64,000 nt of DNA from Vreelandella piezotolerans (GTDB lineage Bacteria; Pseudomonadota; Gammaproteobacteria; Pseudomonadales; Halomonadaceae). The position numbers and the translations under genes are program-made. The stretch lies in the NCBI RefSeq assembly GCF_012427705.1, contig NZ_CP048602.1, positions 1,922,001 through 1,986,000 on the forward strand. The letters are read 5' to 3'. Of this stretch, positions 55,834-64,000 are shown piece after piece. The notes under the pieces are model-generated. The model was given only the letters and a program-made list of their open reading frames with translations, searched no databases and was not told the origin of the DNA. How positions within the stretch are numbered: the stretch's first letter is position 1; every line of letters begins with the position of its first letter.

Positions 55834-56430
55834 ATGATTATTGGCGTTACTGGCGGTATTGGCTCAGGCAAATCGACCGTTGCCCGCCTGTTCGGAGAGT
55901 TAGGGATAGGCTGGGTGGATGCCGATGACGTAGCGCGTGACATCGTGGCGCCTGGCGAGCCAGCGCTCGATGCCATCATCGAACGCTTTGGCCCCGAGGT
56001 AATGCACGAAGACGGCACCCTGCACCGAGCCGCACTGCGCAACATCGTTTTTGAAGACGCCAACCAGCGTGTTTGGTTGGAATCCATCACCCATCCACGC
56101 ATCCGTGAACGGTTGGTTGAGCACCTAACGCGGCTAGGGGCTCATTCGCCTTATGTGTTGCTTGTCTCTCCACTGCTCTTCGAATCCGGGCAGGACGCGC
56201 TAGTAGATCGCACGCTCGTCGTAGATGTCTCCGAAGCCGAGCAGATTGCGCGCACGTTGGCCCGGGATCATGTGAGCGAACAGCAGGTGCGTGCTATTCT
56301 CGCCGCCCAACTACCCCGCGACGAGCGATGCGCTCGTGCCGACGATATTATCGATAATAGCCGGGGGCGTGACGACACCCGCCGCCAAGTGCTCGCACTG
56401 GACCGGCAGTATCGAGACCCTATAACTTGA
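55834..56430 (+). CDS. coaE: Dephospho-CoA kinase
   Basis: CoaE phosphorylates the 3'-hydroxyl of dephospho-CoA in the last step of CoA synthesis. The 198-residue protein has the P-loop [17 protein letters not shown] and the substrate-lid elements [12 protein letters not shown] and LRNIVFEDA. Length matches (about 200). It lies between pilD and yacG, a conserved order in Gammaproteobacteria. Confidence 0.96.
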   Translation: MIIGVTGGIGSGKSTVARLFGELGIGWVDADDVARDIVAPGEPALDAIIERFGPEVMHEDGTLHRAALRNIVFEDANQRVWLESITHPRIRERLVEHLTRLGAHSPYVLLVSPLLFESGQDALVDRTLVVDVSEAEQIARTLARDHVSEQQVRAILAAQLPRDERCARADDIIDNSRGRDDTRRQVLALDRQYRDPIT

Positions 56431-56444
56431 AGGAGATTTACCCT

Positions 56445-56678
56445 GTGACGATTCCCGCCAATGACGCCCCTCTAGAGGTCGATTGCCCGCAGTGCAGCAA
56501 ACGGGTAGTTTGGGAACCCAATAGTCTTTATCGTCCTTTTTGCAGTAAACGGTGCCAACTTCTCGATCTTGGGGCTTGGGCTGAAGAGTCGCACCGTATA
56601 TCTGGAGAGTCCGCCATGGATGAGGCCGATATCGAAACGCTTTTGGCGCAAGCCGATAAAGACGCACCACTCACTTGA
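56445..56678 (+). CDS. yacG: YacG, zinc-binding DNA gyrase inhibitor
   Basis: This 77-residue zinc protein has [12 protein letters not shown] and FCSKRC, giving the Cys4 site of YacG, which inhibits GyrB in E. coli. The start GTG at 56445 follows AAGGAG by nine bases; the coaE stop overlaps the upstream region but not this start. The tail is acidic. It is co-transcribed with coaE. Confidence 0.92.
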   Translation: MTIPANDAPLEVDCPQCSKRVVWEPNSLYRPFCSKRCQLLDLGAWAEESHRISGESAMDEADIETLLAQADKDAPLT

Positions 56679-56693
56679 GTCGCCCCCTTGCCC

Positions 56694-57563
56694 ATGCCTA
56701 ACGCCACGCCTGCGCACTACCGGTTGCTGCATGAACTGGATGCTCACTTCGACCAGCTAACGGCGGCCATTCATCGTGCTGCAACGCTCTATGAAACCCG
56801 CACACCTCCGACATGGCATTTGGAAGGCACCAGTGATCCCCATTGGTTGAGGAACGCACTGCTCGACATGTGGCATCAGCAAGATCAAGACGGGCGAGAA
56901 ACACGTAATTACATTGCCCTCATTGCCGCAGATGAGCCACTGATGGACGCCTTCAACGCGGTTAATACGGTCAAGAGCACCATTAGGGCCCTACTGCAAC
57001 GGATCAAGCAAAGTCAGCCAAGTGGGCTCAGTGAAGTAAAACGACGCCTTCCTCAACGTCACCCAGGGGTCGATAGTGTGCTACGCCAAGGGGGGATGGC
57101 GCGCTTACATTTAAAACAGTGCTGGCGTCAACTTCCCATTGCCGATGCGCCTGTCGCGCGAGTTCGGTTAGCGTGGTACAGCAGCGGACGCTCCATCAAA
57201 CGCATTACTGTCCAGCAAGCAGAGCAGAAGCTATTGCAGCTCGATAGCGATGCCCCGCACGTTCGCATACAGCTACGTAAGCTCGCTGGCATTCCCAGTA
57301 GTGAGCCATTGGCTCAGGTACAGAATCAGGCGCCTTTGATGCGGGCTAACCTCTTTTATACAGAGCCTCTCGAAGACGGACACACGCGGCGGGCGCTAAA
57401 TATTGCCATGCCGCTGATCGTGCCTGCCCACGAAGGACGCCTGCCACACATAAAGGCGCCTCCTTCAGAACCACCTGCACACCGAACACGAGCCAAACGG
57501 CGGGATGAAAAGTTAGAAAGTGATGTGTTTTTGCCTAGCTTACGCGTTTACCGCTACCGCTAG
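56694..57563 (+). CDS. Tus-like DNA replication terminus-binding protein
   Basis: The 289-residue protein aligns in outline with E. coli Tus (309), the Ter-site protein that stops replication forks from one side. The match is clearest near RHPGV (Tus RHLPG), at VRLAWYSSGRSIKRITVQQA (Tus RFGWANKHIIKNLHRDEV), and at the C-terminus (MPLIVPAHEGRLP and FLPSLRVYRYR against Tus TPLIAL and IPRLHLYVAD). It also has the basic DNA-binding strand ARVRLAW. I cannot place all the Ter-contact residues. No Ter site was found. It starts 15 bases after the yacG stop with a poor ribosome-binding site. Confidence 0.68.
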   Translation: MPNATPAHYRLLHELDAHFDQLTAAIHRAATLYETRTPPTWHLEGTSDPHWLRNALLDMWHQQDQDGRETRNYIALIAADEPLMDAFNAVNTVKSTIRALLQRIKQSQPSGLSEVKRRLPQRHPGVDSVLRQGGMARLHLKQCWRQLPIADAPVARVRLAWYSSGRSIKRITVQQAEQKLLQLDSDAPHVRIQLRKLAGIPSSEPLAQVQNQAPLMRANLFYTEPLEDGHTRRALNIAMPLIVPAHEGRLPHIKAPPSEPPAHRTRAKRRDEKLESDVFLPSLRVYRYR

Positions 57564-57902
57564 TGGATCACTTTTTACCACCGGTAACTGATCTATTTCC
57601 CATAAACCGTAAGCAAGTAGCGTCTCGATGAGCTCTTTCACTTCACGGTCTGACTGACCGTATTCGATCATGAGCGCTGTCAGGCGCTCTGCAAAGCGCG
57701 CTTGCTGCGTTCTTTCGTGCGCTGCCTGATCATCCGCTTCAAGTGCCTCTAACGAGCGCACAGGCGGCCCAGTGGGGATATCAACATCACTATCAGGATC
57801 GTCCAACTGACGCAGTGCTTGCGCAAAGGCGTCATCCAGCTCACGAAATTTACGTAGCTTTTCACGCTCATCCAGTTGCTTTTGAACCTTTTGATATTTC
57901 AT
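57540..57902 (-). CDS. Unknown helical protein, convergent with the Tus-like gene
   Basis: The 120-residue protein is strongly charged and helical. The start MKYQKVQKQLDEREKLRKFREL looks like a coiled coil, a middle linker has PTGPPVRSLEALEA, and the end MIEYGQSDREVKELIETLLAYGLWEI is a second helical part. I recognise no family. Its 3' end overlaps the Tus-like gene by 24 bases on the opposite strand. It could be a small regulator or a nucleoid-associated protein, but the sequence does not prove it. Confidence 0.6.
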   Translation of the reverse strand: MKYQKVQKQLDEREKLRKFRELDDAFAQALRQLDDPDSDVDIPTGPPVRSLEALEADDQAAHERTQQARFAERLTALMIEYGQSDREVKELIETLLAYGLWEIDQLPVVKSDPLAVAVNA

Positions 57903-58251
57903 TGATGTTTCATTTACACCTTACAGAAATGGTCGATACGTCTGCCTAATAGGTCAATCTCACGAAAAACTGTGCACAAACGCGTAAACATGCAGAGCAA
58001 ACTTGCCTTTGCTTGAGCTTAGCAGCATAAAGACAATACCGTTCTAGCAACACTAATCGGTAACAGTGGTTTACCGATAGCGTATCAATGGTGACATTTT
58101 GCGCTATCGACGCCATGAATATTAGCTCTCTCCTCAACATTCTGCACAGAGAATTGGGCTGAAGAGCTACCAGCACTTGCACCATACGCACCGGGACGGT
58201 GCTCTACAGGCAAATACTGACCTGTATGACTGACGCATAGGAGGCCAGATA
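57903..58251. other. 349-base gap before the AraC gene, with a hairpin
   Basis: No gene is supported here. The main feature is an eight-base-pair inverted repeat at 58056-58078 (ATCGGTAA and TTACCGAT, loop CAGTGGT), which could be an operator or a hairpin in an upstream RNA. A minus-strand frame at 57946-58191 has no recognisable product. Confidence 0.5.
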
Positions 58252-59097
58252 ATGTTCATTGCCATGTCACGAGCTGAAATCTGGCTACAGGACACGCTCG
58301 ATCAATCATTGAGTATCGAAGACTTAGCCAATCACCTGGGCTATTCCGCATCGCAGGTACGCCGACAATTTCGACAATGCTTTCATCTATCCCCAAGTGC
58401 TTACCGAGAGCAACGTCGTTTGGAGCGCGCCGCCGTTTTATTATCGCTGACGTCGCATCATATAGCTCGCATCGCCTTACGTTGCGGGTACGTCAATCAC
58501 TCTTCTTTTTCGAGAGCCTTTCAAAGACGCTACCAGCTAACGCCACGGCATTATCGCCAGGCACTCAGCGGTATGCGACATTTGACTGCCCATCGACATC
58601 AGTTTATCACTTCTATAGAGAAGAGCCGCCCGCGCCAGGCCGTTTTTATGCGTGTCTATGAAGCGCCCGACACCATCTTAGGGCTGGGAAACAAAAAACA
58701 CCACGCTAGTCACCTAAGCTGCTTTGAGGCACAGCTGGGACGTGCCACGCCGACCGTTGCTTTGCCAGACCTACTGGCCGACACCGTGTCTGCATTAGAT
58801 ACGTCACAGCACCATAGCAAAGCAAGAACCGATGTTGGCCTCTATTTAGAACCCACAGCAACCATGGAAAATTTGGCACTTCCATTGGCTTATCGAAGGG
58901 TAGACTCGCCTGCTCAACACTATGCCAGCAGTCGCTTTGAGCAATTCGAACAGCTTTCTGATGTATTGGCTTCCACCCTCTGTCGCGTCACTCAACAAGA
59001 AGAGGCGTTTCAAATCAGCGGCGAGCCACCAAGAGTGCTATGGCACCCAAGTCATTTAGAGCTACGCGTTCCCTTAGAGTACTGCCAGGGCTTATAG
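58252..59097 (+). CDS. AraC-family regulator with GyrI-like effector domain
   Basis: The 281-residue protein has two helix-turn-helix motifs at the N-terminus (SIEDLANHLGYSASQVRRQF and HIARIALRCGYVNHSSFSRAF) followed by a C-terminal domain that looks like the GyrI/Rob small-molecule-binding fold. That order (HTH first) matches Rob/MarA-type proteins with an added sensor. AGGAGG seven bases before the ATG makes the start firm. The ligand is not known. Confidence 0.87.
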   Translation: MFIAMSRAEIWLQDTLDQSLSIEDLANHLGYSASQVRRQFRQCFHLSPSAYREQRRLERAAVLLSLTSHHIARIALRCGYVNHSSFSRAFQRRYQLTPRHYRQALSGMRHLTAHRHQFITSIEKSRPRQAVFMRVYEAPDTILGLGNKKHHASHLSCFEAQLGRATPTVALPDLLADTVSALDTSQHHSKARTDVGLYLEPTATMENLALPLAYRRVDSPAQHYASSRFEQFEQLSDVLASTLCRVTQQEEAFQISGEPPRVLWHPSHLELRVPLEYCQGL

Positions 59098-59173
59098 CGT
59101 TTTGGCACGTCGTTCTTTCATTACCCTTTAAGCAAATCCGGCACTTCTTTGCAGAAGTGCCGGTACGGCGACC

Positions 59174-59548
59174 TTAATCTTCCATACGAACGAGCCAAGA
59201 CTCGACGGTATCGTCACCGTGTTCGTCTTTCCAGCTACGCAGGCCTTTATGGTTGCCGCCACGTGTTTCGATGACTTCGCCCGTGTGCGGGTTCTTGTAA
59301 ATCTTCAAACGACGCTTGCGGCGTGAGGCAGAGGCAGGTGCTTTAGCATTGACACGCTGGTCCGCTGAAGGGTCGAGCAGCGCAATGACGTCGGCAGGAC
59401 GTTTACCAAACTCGTTCATCAATGCTTCAAGTTTAGCTTTAAATTCTAGCTCGCTCTTAAGACGCTGATCACCTTCTAAGCGCTGCAACTCTTCTTGTAG
59501 CTGCTTGAGCTGTTGTTCTTTCTGGATGTAGTCGTTTAACAAAGACAT
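59174..59548 (-). CDS. MvaT/MvaU-family (P16) nucleoid protein
   Basis: The 124-residue protein is an H-NS-like xenogeneic silencer of the MvaT family. The N-terminal coiled coil (MSLLNDYIQKEQQLKQLQEE) dimerises. The C-terminal AT-hook-like domain has KIYKNPHTGEVIETRGGNHKG, close to Pseudomonas MvaT. The start ATG at 59548 is family-typical, and the longer open frame is not. It has its own upstream promoter. Confidence 0.93.
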   Translation of the reverse strand: MSLLNDYIQKEQQLKQLQEELQRLEGDQRLKSELEFKAKLEALMNEFGKRPADVIALLDPSADQRVNAKAPASASRRKRRLKIYKNPHTGEVIETRGGNHKGLRSWKDEHGDDTVESWLVRMED

Positions 59549-59630
59549 GAGGGGTCCCTTTCTGCTTAGATTCAACGGCAATGGTATTCAGCTGGACAAC
59601 TCAATACCGACGAGTTCAGGATGCGATGAC

Positions 59631-59659
59631 ATTATTGCCTTAATTATGCTAATTGACAA
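59631..59659 (-). promoter_or_regulatory. Sigma-70 promoter of the MvaT-family gene
   Basis: On the minus strand TTGTCA (-35, 59659-59654) and AATAAT (-10, 59636-59631) are 17 bases apart, within a strongly AT-rich region. The 310-base gap between this gene and rpsA holds only this promoter and the rpsA terminator. Confidence 0.6.
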
Positions 59660-59805
59660 CAGTCTAGTTGATTTTGACCTACTTACTAAACATTTTTTTA
59701 AGCGACAACTTCGACAACGAGGTAACGCTTAAAGCCACTTTTTCAAAAAAACACCGCGATTAATACCGAACAAACACTCAGAACGAGACAAAATAAATGT
59801 TTGCT

Positions 59806-59833
59806 AAAAAAAACGCCGCCCTTAGGGGCGGCG
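59806..59833 (-). terminator. Rho-independent terminator of rpsA
   Basis: CGCCGCCC and GGGCGGCG form an eight-base-pair stem with loop TTAG, followed on the minus strand by seven T. It ends the rpsA transcript. Confidence 0.88.
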
Positions 59834-59858
59834 CTTTCATAGGCAATAGACTAATGAA

Positions 59859-61538
59859 TTAGTCTTGACCCATCTGCTGCTTGATCAGATCACCGATGGT
59901 CGTCGGGCCGCCGGCAGCTTCCGGCTCTTGCTCACGCAGTTTTTTCAAGTTCTGACGAGTATCGTCTTGCTCTTTCGCTTTCACCGACAGATTGATCTGA
60001 CGGCTCTTACGATCGACACTCACGATGCGCGCTTCGACGCTGTCGCCTTCATTCAGAACGTTGCGTGCATCTTCAACACGGTCAGCGCTGATTTCAGAGG
60101 CTTTGAGGATAGCGATAACGTCTGTCGCCAGCTCAACGTGCGCTTCTTTGGCGTCAACTTCCACAACGCGGCCAGTCACGATGCTGCCCTTGTCGTTGAC
60201 AGACAGGTACTCGGCAACCGGATCGGAATCCATTTGCTTGATACCCAGGGAGATGCGCTCGCGCTCCGGGTCGATAGACAGAATAACCGCTTCTGCTTCA
60301 TCACCCTTCTTGAAGTTACGAACGGCTTCTTCGCCTGTTTCAGTCCAGGAGATGTCGGACAGGTGAACTAGACCGTCGATACCGCCTTCAAGACCGATAA
60401 AGATACCGAAGTCAGTGATGGACTTGATGGTACCGGAAACACGGTCACCCTTGTTGTACTCGGCGTTGAAGGTTTCCCACGGGTTAGCAGTGCACTGCTT
60501 GATACCCAGAGAAATACGACGACGCTCTTCGTCGATATCAAGAACCATCACGTCAACGTCATCGCCCACTTGAACGACTTTAGACGGATGAATGTTCTTG
60601 TTGGTCCAGTCCATTTCGGACACGTGAACCAGACCTTCGACACCCTCTTCCAGCTCAGCAAAGCAGCCGTAGTCCGTCAGATTAGTGACGACCGCGTGCA
60701 CTTTGGTGCCTTCCGGGTAACGGTCTTTGATGTTGACCCACGGATCTTCGCCCAGCTGTTTCAGACCCAGTGATACGCGGTTGCGCTCACGGTCGAACTT
60801 CAGCACTTTGACGTTGATTTCGTCGCCAACGGCAACGATTTCAGACGGATGCTTGATGCGCTTCCACGCCATGTCGGTGATGTGCAGCAGGCCATCGACG
60901 CCGCCCAGATCAACGAAGGCACCGTAATCGGTCAGATTCTTGACGATACCTTTGATTTGCTGACCCTCTTGCAGAGTGGCCAGCAGCGCTTCACGCTCGG
61001 CGCTGTTTTCTGCTTCCAGCACGGCACGACGCGATACGACGACGTTGTTGCGCTTCGGATCGAGCTTGATGACTTTGAAATCCAGCTCTTTATTTTCCAG
61101 GTGCGCAGTGTCACGAACCGGACGAACGTCAACCAGAGAGCCCGGCAAGAAGGCACGGATAGAGTCGACGTCGACAGTGAAGCCGCCTTTGACTTTACCG
61201 TTGATCACGCCCTTGACGATTTCGTCTTTCTCGAAGGCTGCTTCCAGAATCTTCCAAGCTTCTGCACGCTTGGCTTTTTCACGGGACAGACGTGTTTCAC
61301 CGAAACCATCTTCGACGGCTTCCAATGCAACGTGAACGTCGTCACCGATGGCGATGGTCAGTTCACCGTTTTCATCGCGGAATTGTGCCGCAGGAATTTG
61401 TCCTTCGGACTTCAGACCCGCGTTAACGGTAACCCAGTCACCGTCAATGTCGACAACCTGAGCCGCGACGATGGCGCCTGGCTCCATGTTGATGTCGTTA
61501 AGAGACTGTTCAAACAGTTCAGCAAAGCTTTCGCTCAT
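59859..61538 (-). CDS. rpsA: 30S ribosomal protein S1
   Basis: S1 binds mRNA to the small subunit and melts structure at the ribosome-binding site. The 559-residue protein has six S1 (OB-fold) repeats, seen in recurring [26 protein letters not shown] segments (for example [22 protein letters not shown]). Length matches E. coli S1 (557). It is preceded by cmk across 184 bases and followed by a terminator. In many relatives ihfB follows; here it does not. Confidence 0.98.
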   Translation of the reverse strand: MSESFAELFEQSLNDINMEPGAIVAAQVVDIDGDWVTVNAGLKSEGQIPAAQFRDENGELTIAIGDDVHVALEAVEDGFGETRLSREKAKRAEAWKILEAAFEKDEIVKGVINGKVKGGFTVDVDSIRAFLPGSLVDVRPVRDTAHLENKELDFKVIKLDPKRNNVVVSRRAVLEAENSAEREALLATLQEGQQIKGIVKNLTDYGAFVDLGGVDGLLHITDMAWKRIKHPSEIVAVGDEINVKVLKFDRERNRVSLGLKQLGEDPWVNIKDRYPEGTKVHAVVTNLTDYGCFAELEEGVEGLVHVSEMDWTNKNIHPSKVVQVGDDVDVMVLDIDEERRRISLGIKQCTANPWETFNAEYNKGDRVSGTIKSITDFGIFIGLEGGIDGLVHLSDISWTETGEEAVRNFKKGDEAEAVILSIDPERERISLGIKQMDSDPVAEYLSVNDKGSIVTGRVVEVDAKEAHVELATDVIAILKASEISADRVEDARNVLNEGDSVEARIVSVDRKSRQINLSVKAKEQDDTRQNLKKLREQEPEAAGGPTTIGDLIKQQMGQD

Positions 61539-61722
61539 GGTTTTCCTACGTGATCAACGTTGTTGAGGCATAACTGCCTTCTCCGTACCACCAGCGAGTA
61601 CGGGCCTAATGTCACTCAGCTTTTGGAGGCGTTAGCGCTGGTTAGACCTGACCGGGCTCACTGAGATGAGGCTGTCGCCCTGCCACGTCGTGACACCTTT
61701 CCAAAAACGCCGCAAGGGAGAA

Positions 61723-62412
61723 TCAAATGCCGTCAGCCATGCCGCGTTGGGCAAGCAGTTCGGTCAGCCGATCAACCACTTCCGGTATGCTCAGGCGCGT
61801 GGTATCAAGCGTGATGGCATCGTCTGCCGGCTTGAGAGGAGCCACACTGCGCTGCGTGTCGCGTGCATCGCGTGCCTGAATCTCCTTTAAAAGACTCGAC
61901 AGACTAGCATCCACCCCTGCTTCCTGCAACTGTAGATACCGTCTGCGTGCCCGTTCTTCGGCACTGGCCGTCAAAAAAATCTTCAAGGGGGCATCGGGGA
62001 AGACGACCGTTCCCATATCGCGCCCATCTGCCACGAGCCCAGGCGCTTGACAAAAATCGCGCTGGCGCTGGAGCAGTGCCGAACGCACTTGCGGCAAAGC
62101 GGCCACCTTGGAGGCGCGTTCACCGGCTTGCTCGGTACGGATGGCGCGACCAACGTCCTCACCCTCTAAGAGCGTGCAAGGCAAGCCATCCTCTACCGGA
62201 AACTCGACATCCAACGATGCCGCGATACTCGCCAGTGCCGCCTCATTCTCCAACGAGACGCCATGTTTGACGGCGGCTTGCGCCGTCAAACGATAAAGCG
62301 CCCCACTATCCAGCAGATGCCAACCCAACCGCTCGGCCACGAGGCTGCTAATCGTGCCTTTACCGGCACCGCCGGGGCCATCGATCGTCAGCACAGGTAC
62401 CTTAGTGGTCAT
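61723..62412 (-). CDS. cmk: Cytidylate kinase
   Basis: Cmk phosphorylates CMP and dCMP. The 229-residue protein has the P-loop [16 protein letters not shown], the substrate motif [12 protein letters not shown], and the [15 protein letters not shown] block of the CMP-binding domain. Its ATG overlaps the end of aroA by 11 bases and has GGAGG five bases upstream inside that gene, so translation is coupled. Confidence 0.97.
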   Translation of the reverse strand: MTTKVPVLTIDGPGGAGKGTISSLVAERLGWHLLDSGALYRLTAQAAVKHGVSLENEAALASIAASLDVEFPVEDGLPCTLLEGEDVGRAIRTEQAGERASKVAALPQVRSALLQRQRDFCQAPGLVADGRDMGTVVFPDAPLKIFLTASAEERARRRYLQLQEAGVDASLSSLLKEIQARDARDTQRSVAPLKPADDAITLDTTRLSIPEVVDRLTELLAQRGMADGI

Positions 62413-64000
62413 TGGCACCCTCCACCTCGACGCTCATCCCAATCCGTTGAGCGAGCGCGACGAAATCGGGGAACGAGGTCGCCACGTTGGCACAGTCATC
62501 GATGATGATCTCGGCACCCGCACGTAGCGACGCAATGGCAAACGCCATGGCAATACGGTGATCGCCCAGACTATCGATACGACCACCGCCATAGCTCGGG
62601 CCACTGTCATTGCCGTTACCGACAATGTCGATACCATCCTCTACCACCGTATGTTCAACGCCAAGCACCGCAAGGCCATCAGCCATTGCCTGAATACGGT
62701 CGGACTCCTTCACGCGAAGCTCTTCTGCGCCGCGCAGGCGCGTCGTCCCGTACGCATTGGACGCCGCAATGAACAGCGCGGGGAACTCATCGATGGCCAG
62801 CGGCACTTGATCGACTGGAATATCGATGCCTTTCAAAGGCGCGTAACGAATACGAATATCGGCAACCGGCTCGCCTCCCACTTCGCGCTCGTTTTGAAGC
62901 GTTAAATCAGCGCCCATGAGCTGCAAGATATTGATAACGCCAATCCGCGTCGGATTGATGCCCACGTGCTCCAAAACGATATCGGAGCCTGGCGTAATCG
63001 CAGCCGCGACGAGAAAGAACGTCGCCGAAGAGATATCGGAGGGAACGTCGATGGGCCCTGCAGTGAGTCGGCCGCCGCCTTGCAGCCAGCAGGTATCGCC
63101 TTCACGGGACACCTCATAACCAAACCCATTGAGCATGCGTTCGGTATGGTCACGGGTCGGCGCCGGCTCACGCACACGGGTTTCGCCCTCGGCATAAAGC
63201 CCCGCGAGCAGCAGACAAGACTTCACTTGGGCGCTGGCCATGGGCATATCGTAGTGGATGCCTTTCAGCGCTTTGCCACCGTGGATTTTCAGCGGCGGGC
63301 GACCGCCTTCGGCGGTGTCGATCATTGCGCCCATCAGGCGCAGCGGGTCGGCCACTCGGCCCATTGGACGCTTGGTTAGCGACTCATCGCCAGTCAATTC
63401 GCTATCGAACGCCTGACCCGCCAGCAGCCCGGCAAACAGGCGCATGGCGGTGCCAGAGTTACCTACATACAGCGGGCCTGCCGGCGCCTTGAGACCGTGC
63501 ATACCAACACCGTGAATGGTCACGCGCCCCTGGTGCGGGCCTTCGATGGCCACCCCCATTTCACGAAAGGCCTGTAAGGTGGCCAGACTATCTTCGCCCT
63601 CCAGGAAGCCTTTGACTTCCGTCACGCCTTCGGCCAGAGCGCCTAGCATGATCGAGCGGTGGGACATGGATTTATCGCCCGGCACGCGCAAGCGCCCCTG
63701 CGCCTTGCCGCCTGGCTGCACCCGATAAGTCACTTTACCGTGTGGTTGCATATGATATTCCGCCTGATAACTGGTTTTGTTCAATAATGTATCGAAATAG
63801 TGACGCGCATGACTGGCCCGGTCGAAGGTGGCGATGAGTGCATCGCTATCCCCCTCCTCCACGGCTTGACGCAGACGCTTTAGACCGGCCTCAAAATCAT
63901 CCAGCGACGATAGCACTGCCTCTCGGTTGGCAATGAAAATATCCCGCCACATGACCGGATCGCTGCCCGCAATGCGCGTGAAGTCTCGGAACCCGCCTGC
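62402..64000 (-). CDS. tyrA-aroA: Fused prephenate dehydrogenase-EPSP synthase (5' end outside window)
   Basis: The 532 visible residues combine two aromatic-acid enzymes. The N-terminal part ([22 protein letters not shown]) is the end of a prephenate dehydrogenase, which makes 4-hydroxyphenylpyruvate for tyrosine. The C-terminal part, from about residue 90, is 5-enolpyruvylshikimate-3-phosphate synthase with [33 protein letters not shown] and GDHRIAMAF. The fusion of tyrA and aroA is known from Pseudomonas and relatives. The 5' end continues beyond base 64000. It is followed by cmk with an 11-base overlap and then rpsA. Confidence 0.95.
   Translation of the reverse strand, partial: AGGFRDFTRIAGSDPVMWRDIFIANREAVLSSLDDFEAGLKRLRQAVEEGDSDALIATFDRASHARHYFDTLLNKTSYQAEYHMQPHGKVTYRVQPGGKAQGRLRVPGDKSMSHRSIMLGALAEGVTEVKGFLEGEDSLATLQAFREMGVAIEGPHQGRVTIHGVGMHGLKAPAGPLYVGNSGTAMRLFAGLLAGQAFDSELTGDESLTKRPMGRVADPLRLMGAMIDTAEGGRPPLKIHGGKALKGIHYDMPMASAQVKSCLLLAGLYAEGETRVREPAPTRDHTERMLNGFGYEVSREGDTCWLQGGGRLTAGPIDVPSDISSATFFLVAAAITPGSDIVLEHVGINPTRIGVINILQLMGADLTLQNEREVGGEPVADIRIRYAPLKGIDIPVDQVPLAIDEFPALFIAASNAYGTTRLRGAEELRVKESDRIQAMADGLAVLGVEHTVVEDGIDIVGNGNDSGPSYGGGRIDSLGDHRIAMAFAIASLRAGAEIIIDDCANVATSFPDFVALAQRIGMSVEVEGANDH

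Noticed and set aside
57946..58191. An 81-codon minus-strand frame in the gap before the AraC gene
   Set aside because: No ribosome site and no recognisable composition of a real protein; it overlaps the probable control region.
1..64000. CRISPR arrays, insertion sequences, prophage genes and toxin-antitoxin pairs
   Set aside because: I found no regularly spaced repeats, transposase motifs, phage structural genes or typical small toxin/antitoxin pairs.

Overview
The window looks like chromosomal DNA from a gammaproteobacterium of the Halomonas type (Halomonadaceae). This is inferred from gene content and order, not from a database search. Supporting points are the ruvC-ruvA-ruvB-ybgC-tolQ-tolR block, a fused TyrA-AroA upstream of cmk-rpsA, an MvaT-type nucleoid protein (otherwise typical of pseudomonads), pilA opposed to pilBCD-coaE-yacG, a RegB/RegA redox pair, and ketone-body/polyhydroxybutyrate genes. 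Coding density is high. I see no insertion sequence, prophage or CRISPR array.

Layout. 1-5.8 kb (minus strand): Tol-Pal start, Holliday-junction genes ruvABC, aspS and an FmdB-like zinc-ribbon protein. 6-13.5 kb: a D-2-hydroxyacid dehydrogenase, acyP with a YihY-type membrane protein, a bifunctional NMN adenylyltransferase/Nudix protein, a HypT-like LysR regulator, cardiolipin synthase and class I fumarase. 13.6-17.1 kb (minus): a tight cluster of a metal-binding-like protein, OsmC, uvrB and nei, in which nei is frameshifted at a run of eight T. 17.3-22.4 kb: ygfZ, tatD, prfC, a YjfB-like motility protein and a DadA-like oxidoreductase. 22.4-26.1 kb: one 1125-residue protein fusing an ammonium channel to PAS, GGDEF and EAL domains, behind a good sigma-54 promoter match. 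26.2-26.8 kb: a tRNA operon (Pro, Arg, His, His). 26.9-32.1 kb: folD, mtnN, pyrC, and a small membrane protein followed by regB and regA. 32.1-39.2 kb: 3-hydroxybutyrate dehydrogenase, a HybE-like protein, glutaredoxin, a DUF1338-like protein, CoA-transferase scoAB with a divergent LysR regulator, a YihG-like acyltransferase and an NlpD-like lipoprotein. 39.2-46.5 kb: glycine cleavage genes gcvT and gcvHP on either side of an AgcS symporter, then a LysR gene. 46.7-51.1 kb: ppnN, a TSUP transporter, two small unknown genes, tRNA-Pro(GGG), an inositol-monophosphatase-family gene and a CigR/RcnB-like secreted protein. 51.3-59.5 kb: type IV pilus genes pilA and pilBCD, coaE, yacG, a Tus-like protein, an unknown, an AraC regulator and an MvaT family gene. 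59.8-64 kb (minus): rpsA, cmk and the tyrA-aroA fusion, which runs off the right edge.

Likely functional groups. bdhA and scoAB could together turn 3-hydroxybutyrate into acetoacetyl-CoA. AgcS probably feeds glycine or alanine to the glycine cleavage system. The uvrB-nei cluster is DNA repair, and its base-excision member appears broken. The most unusual items are the ammonium channel/c-di-GMP fusion with its nitrogen-type promoter, the Tus-like replication-terminator protein, the homopolymer frameshift in nei, the orphan HybE-like protein, and the membrane protein placed directly ahead of regBA.
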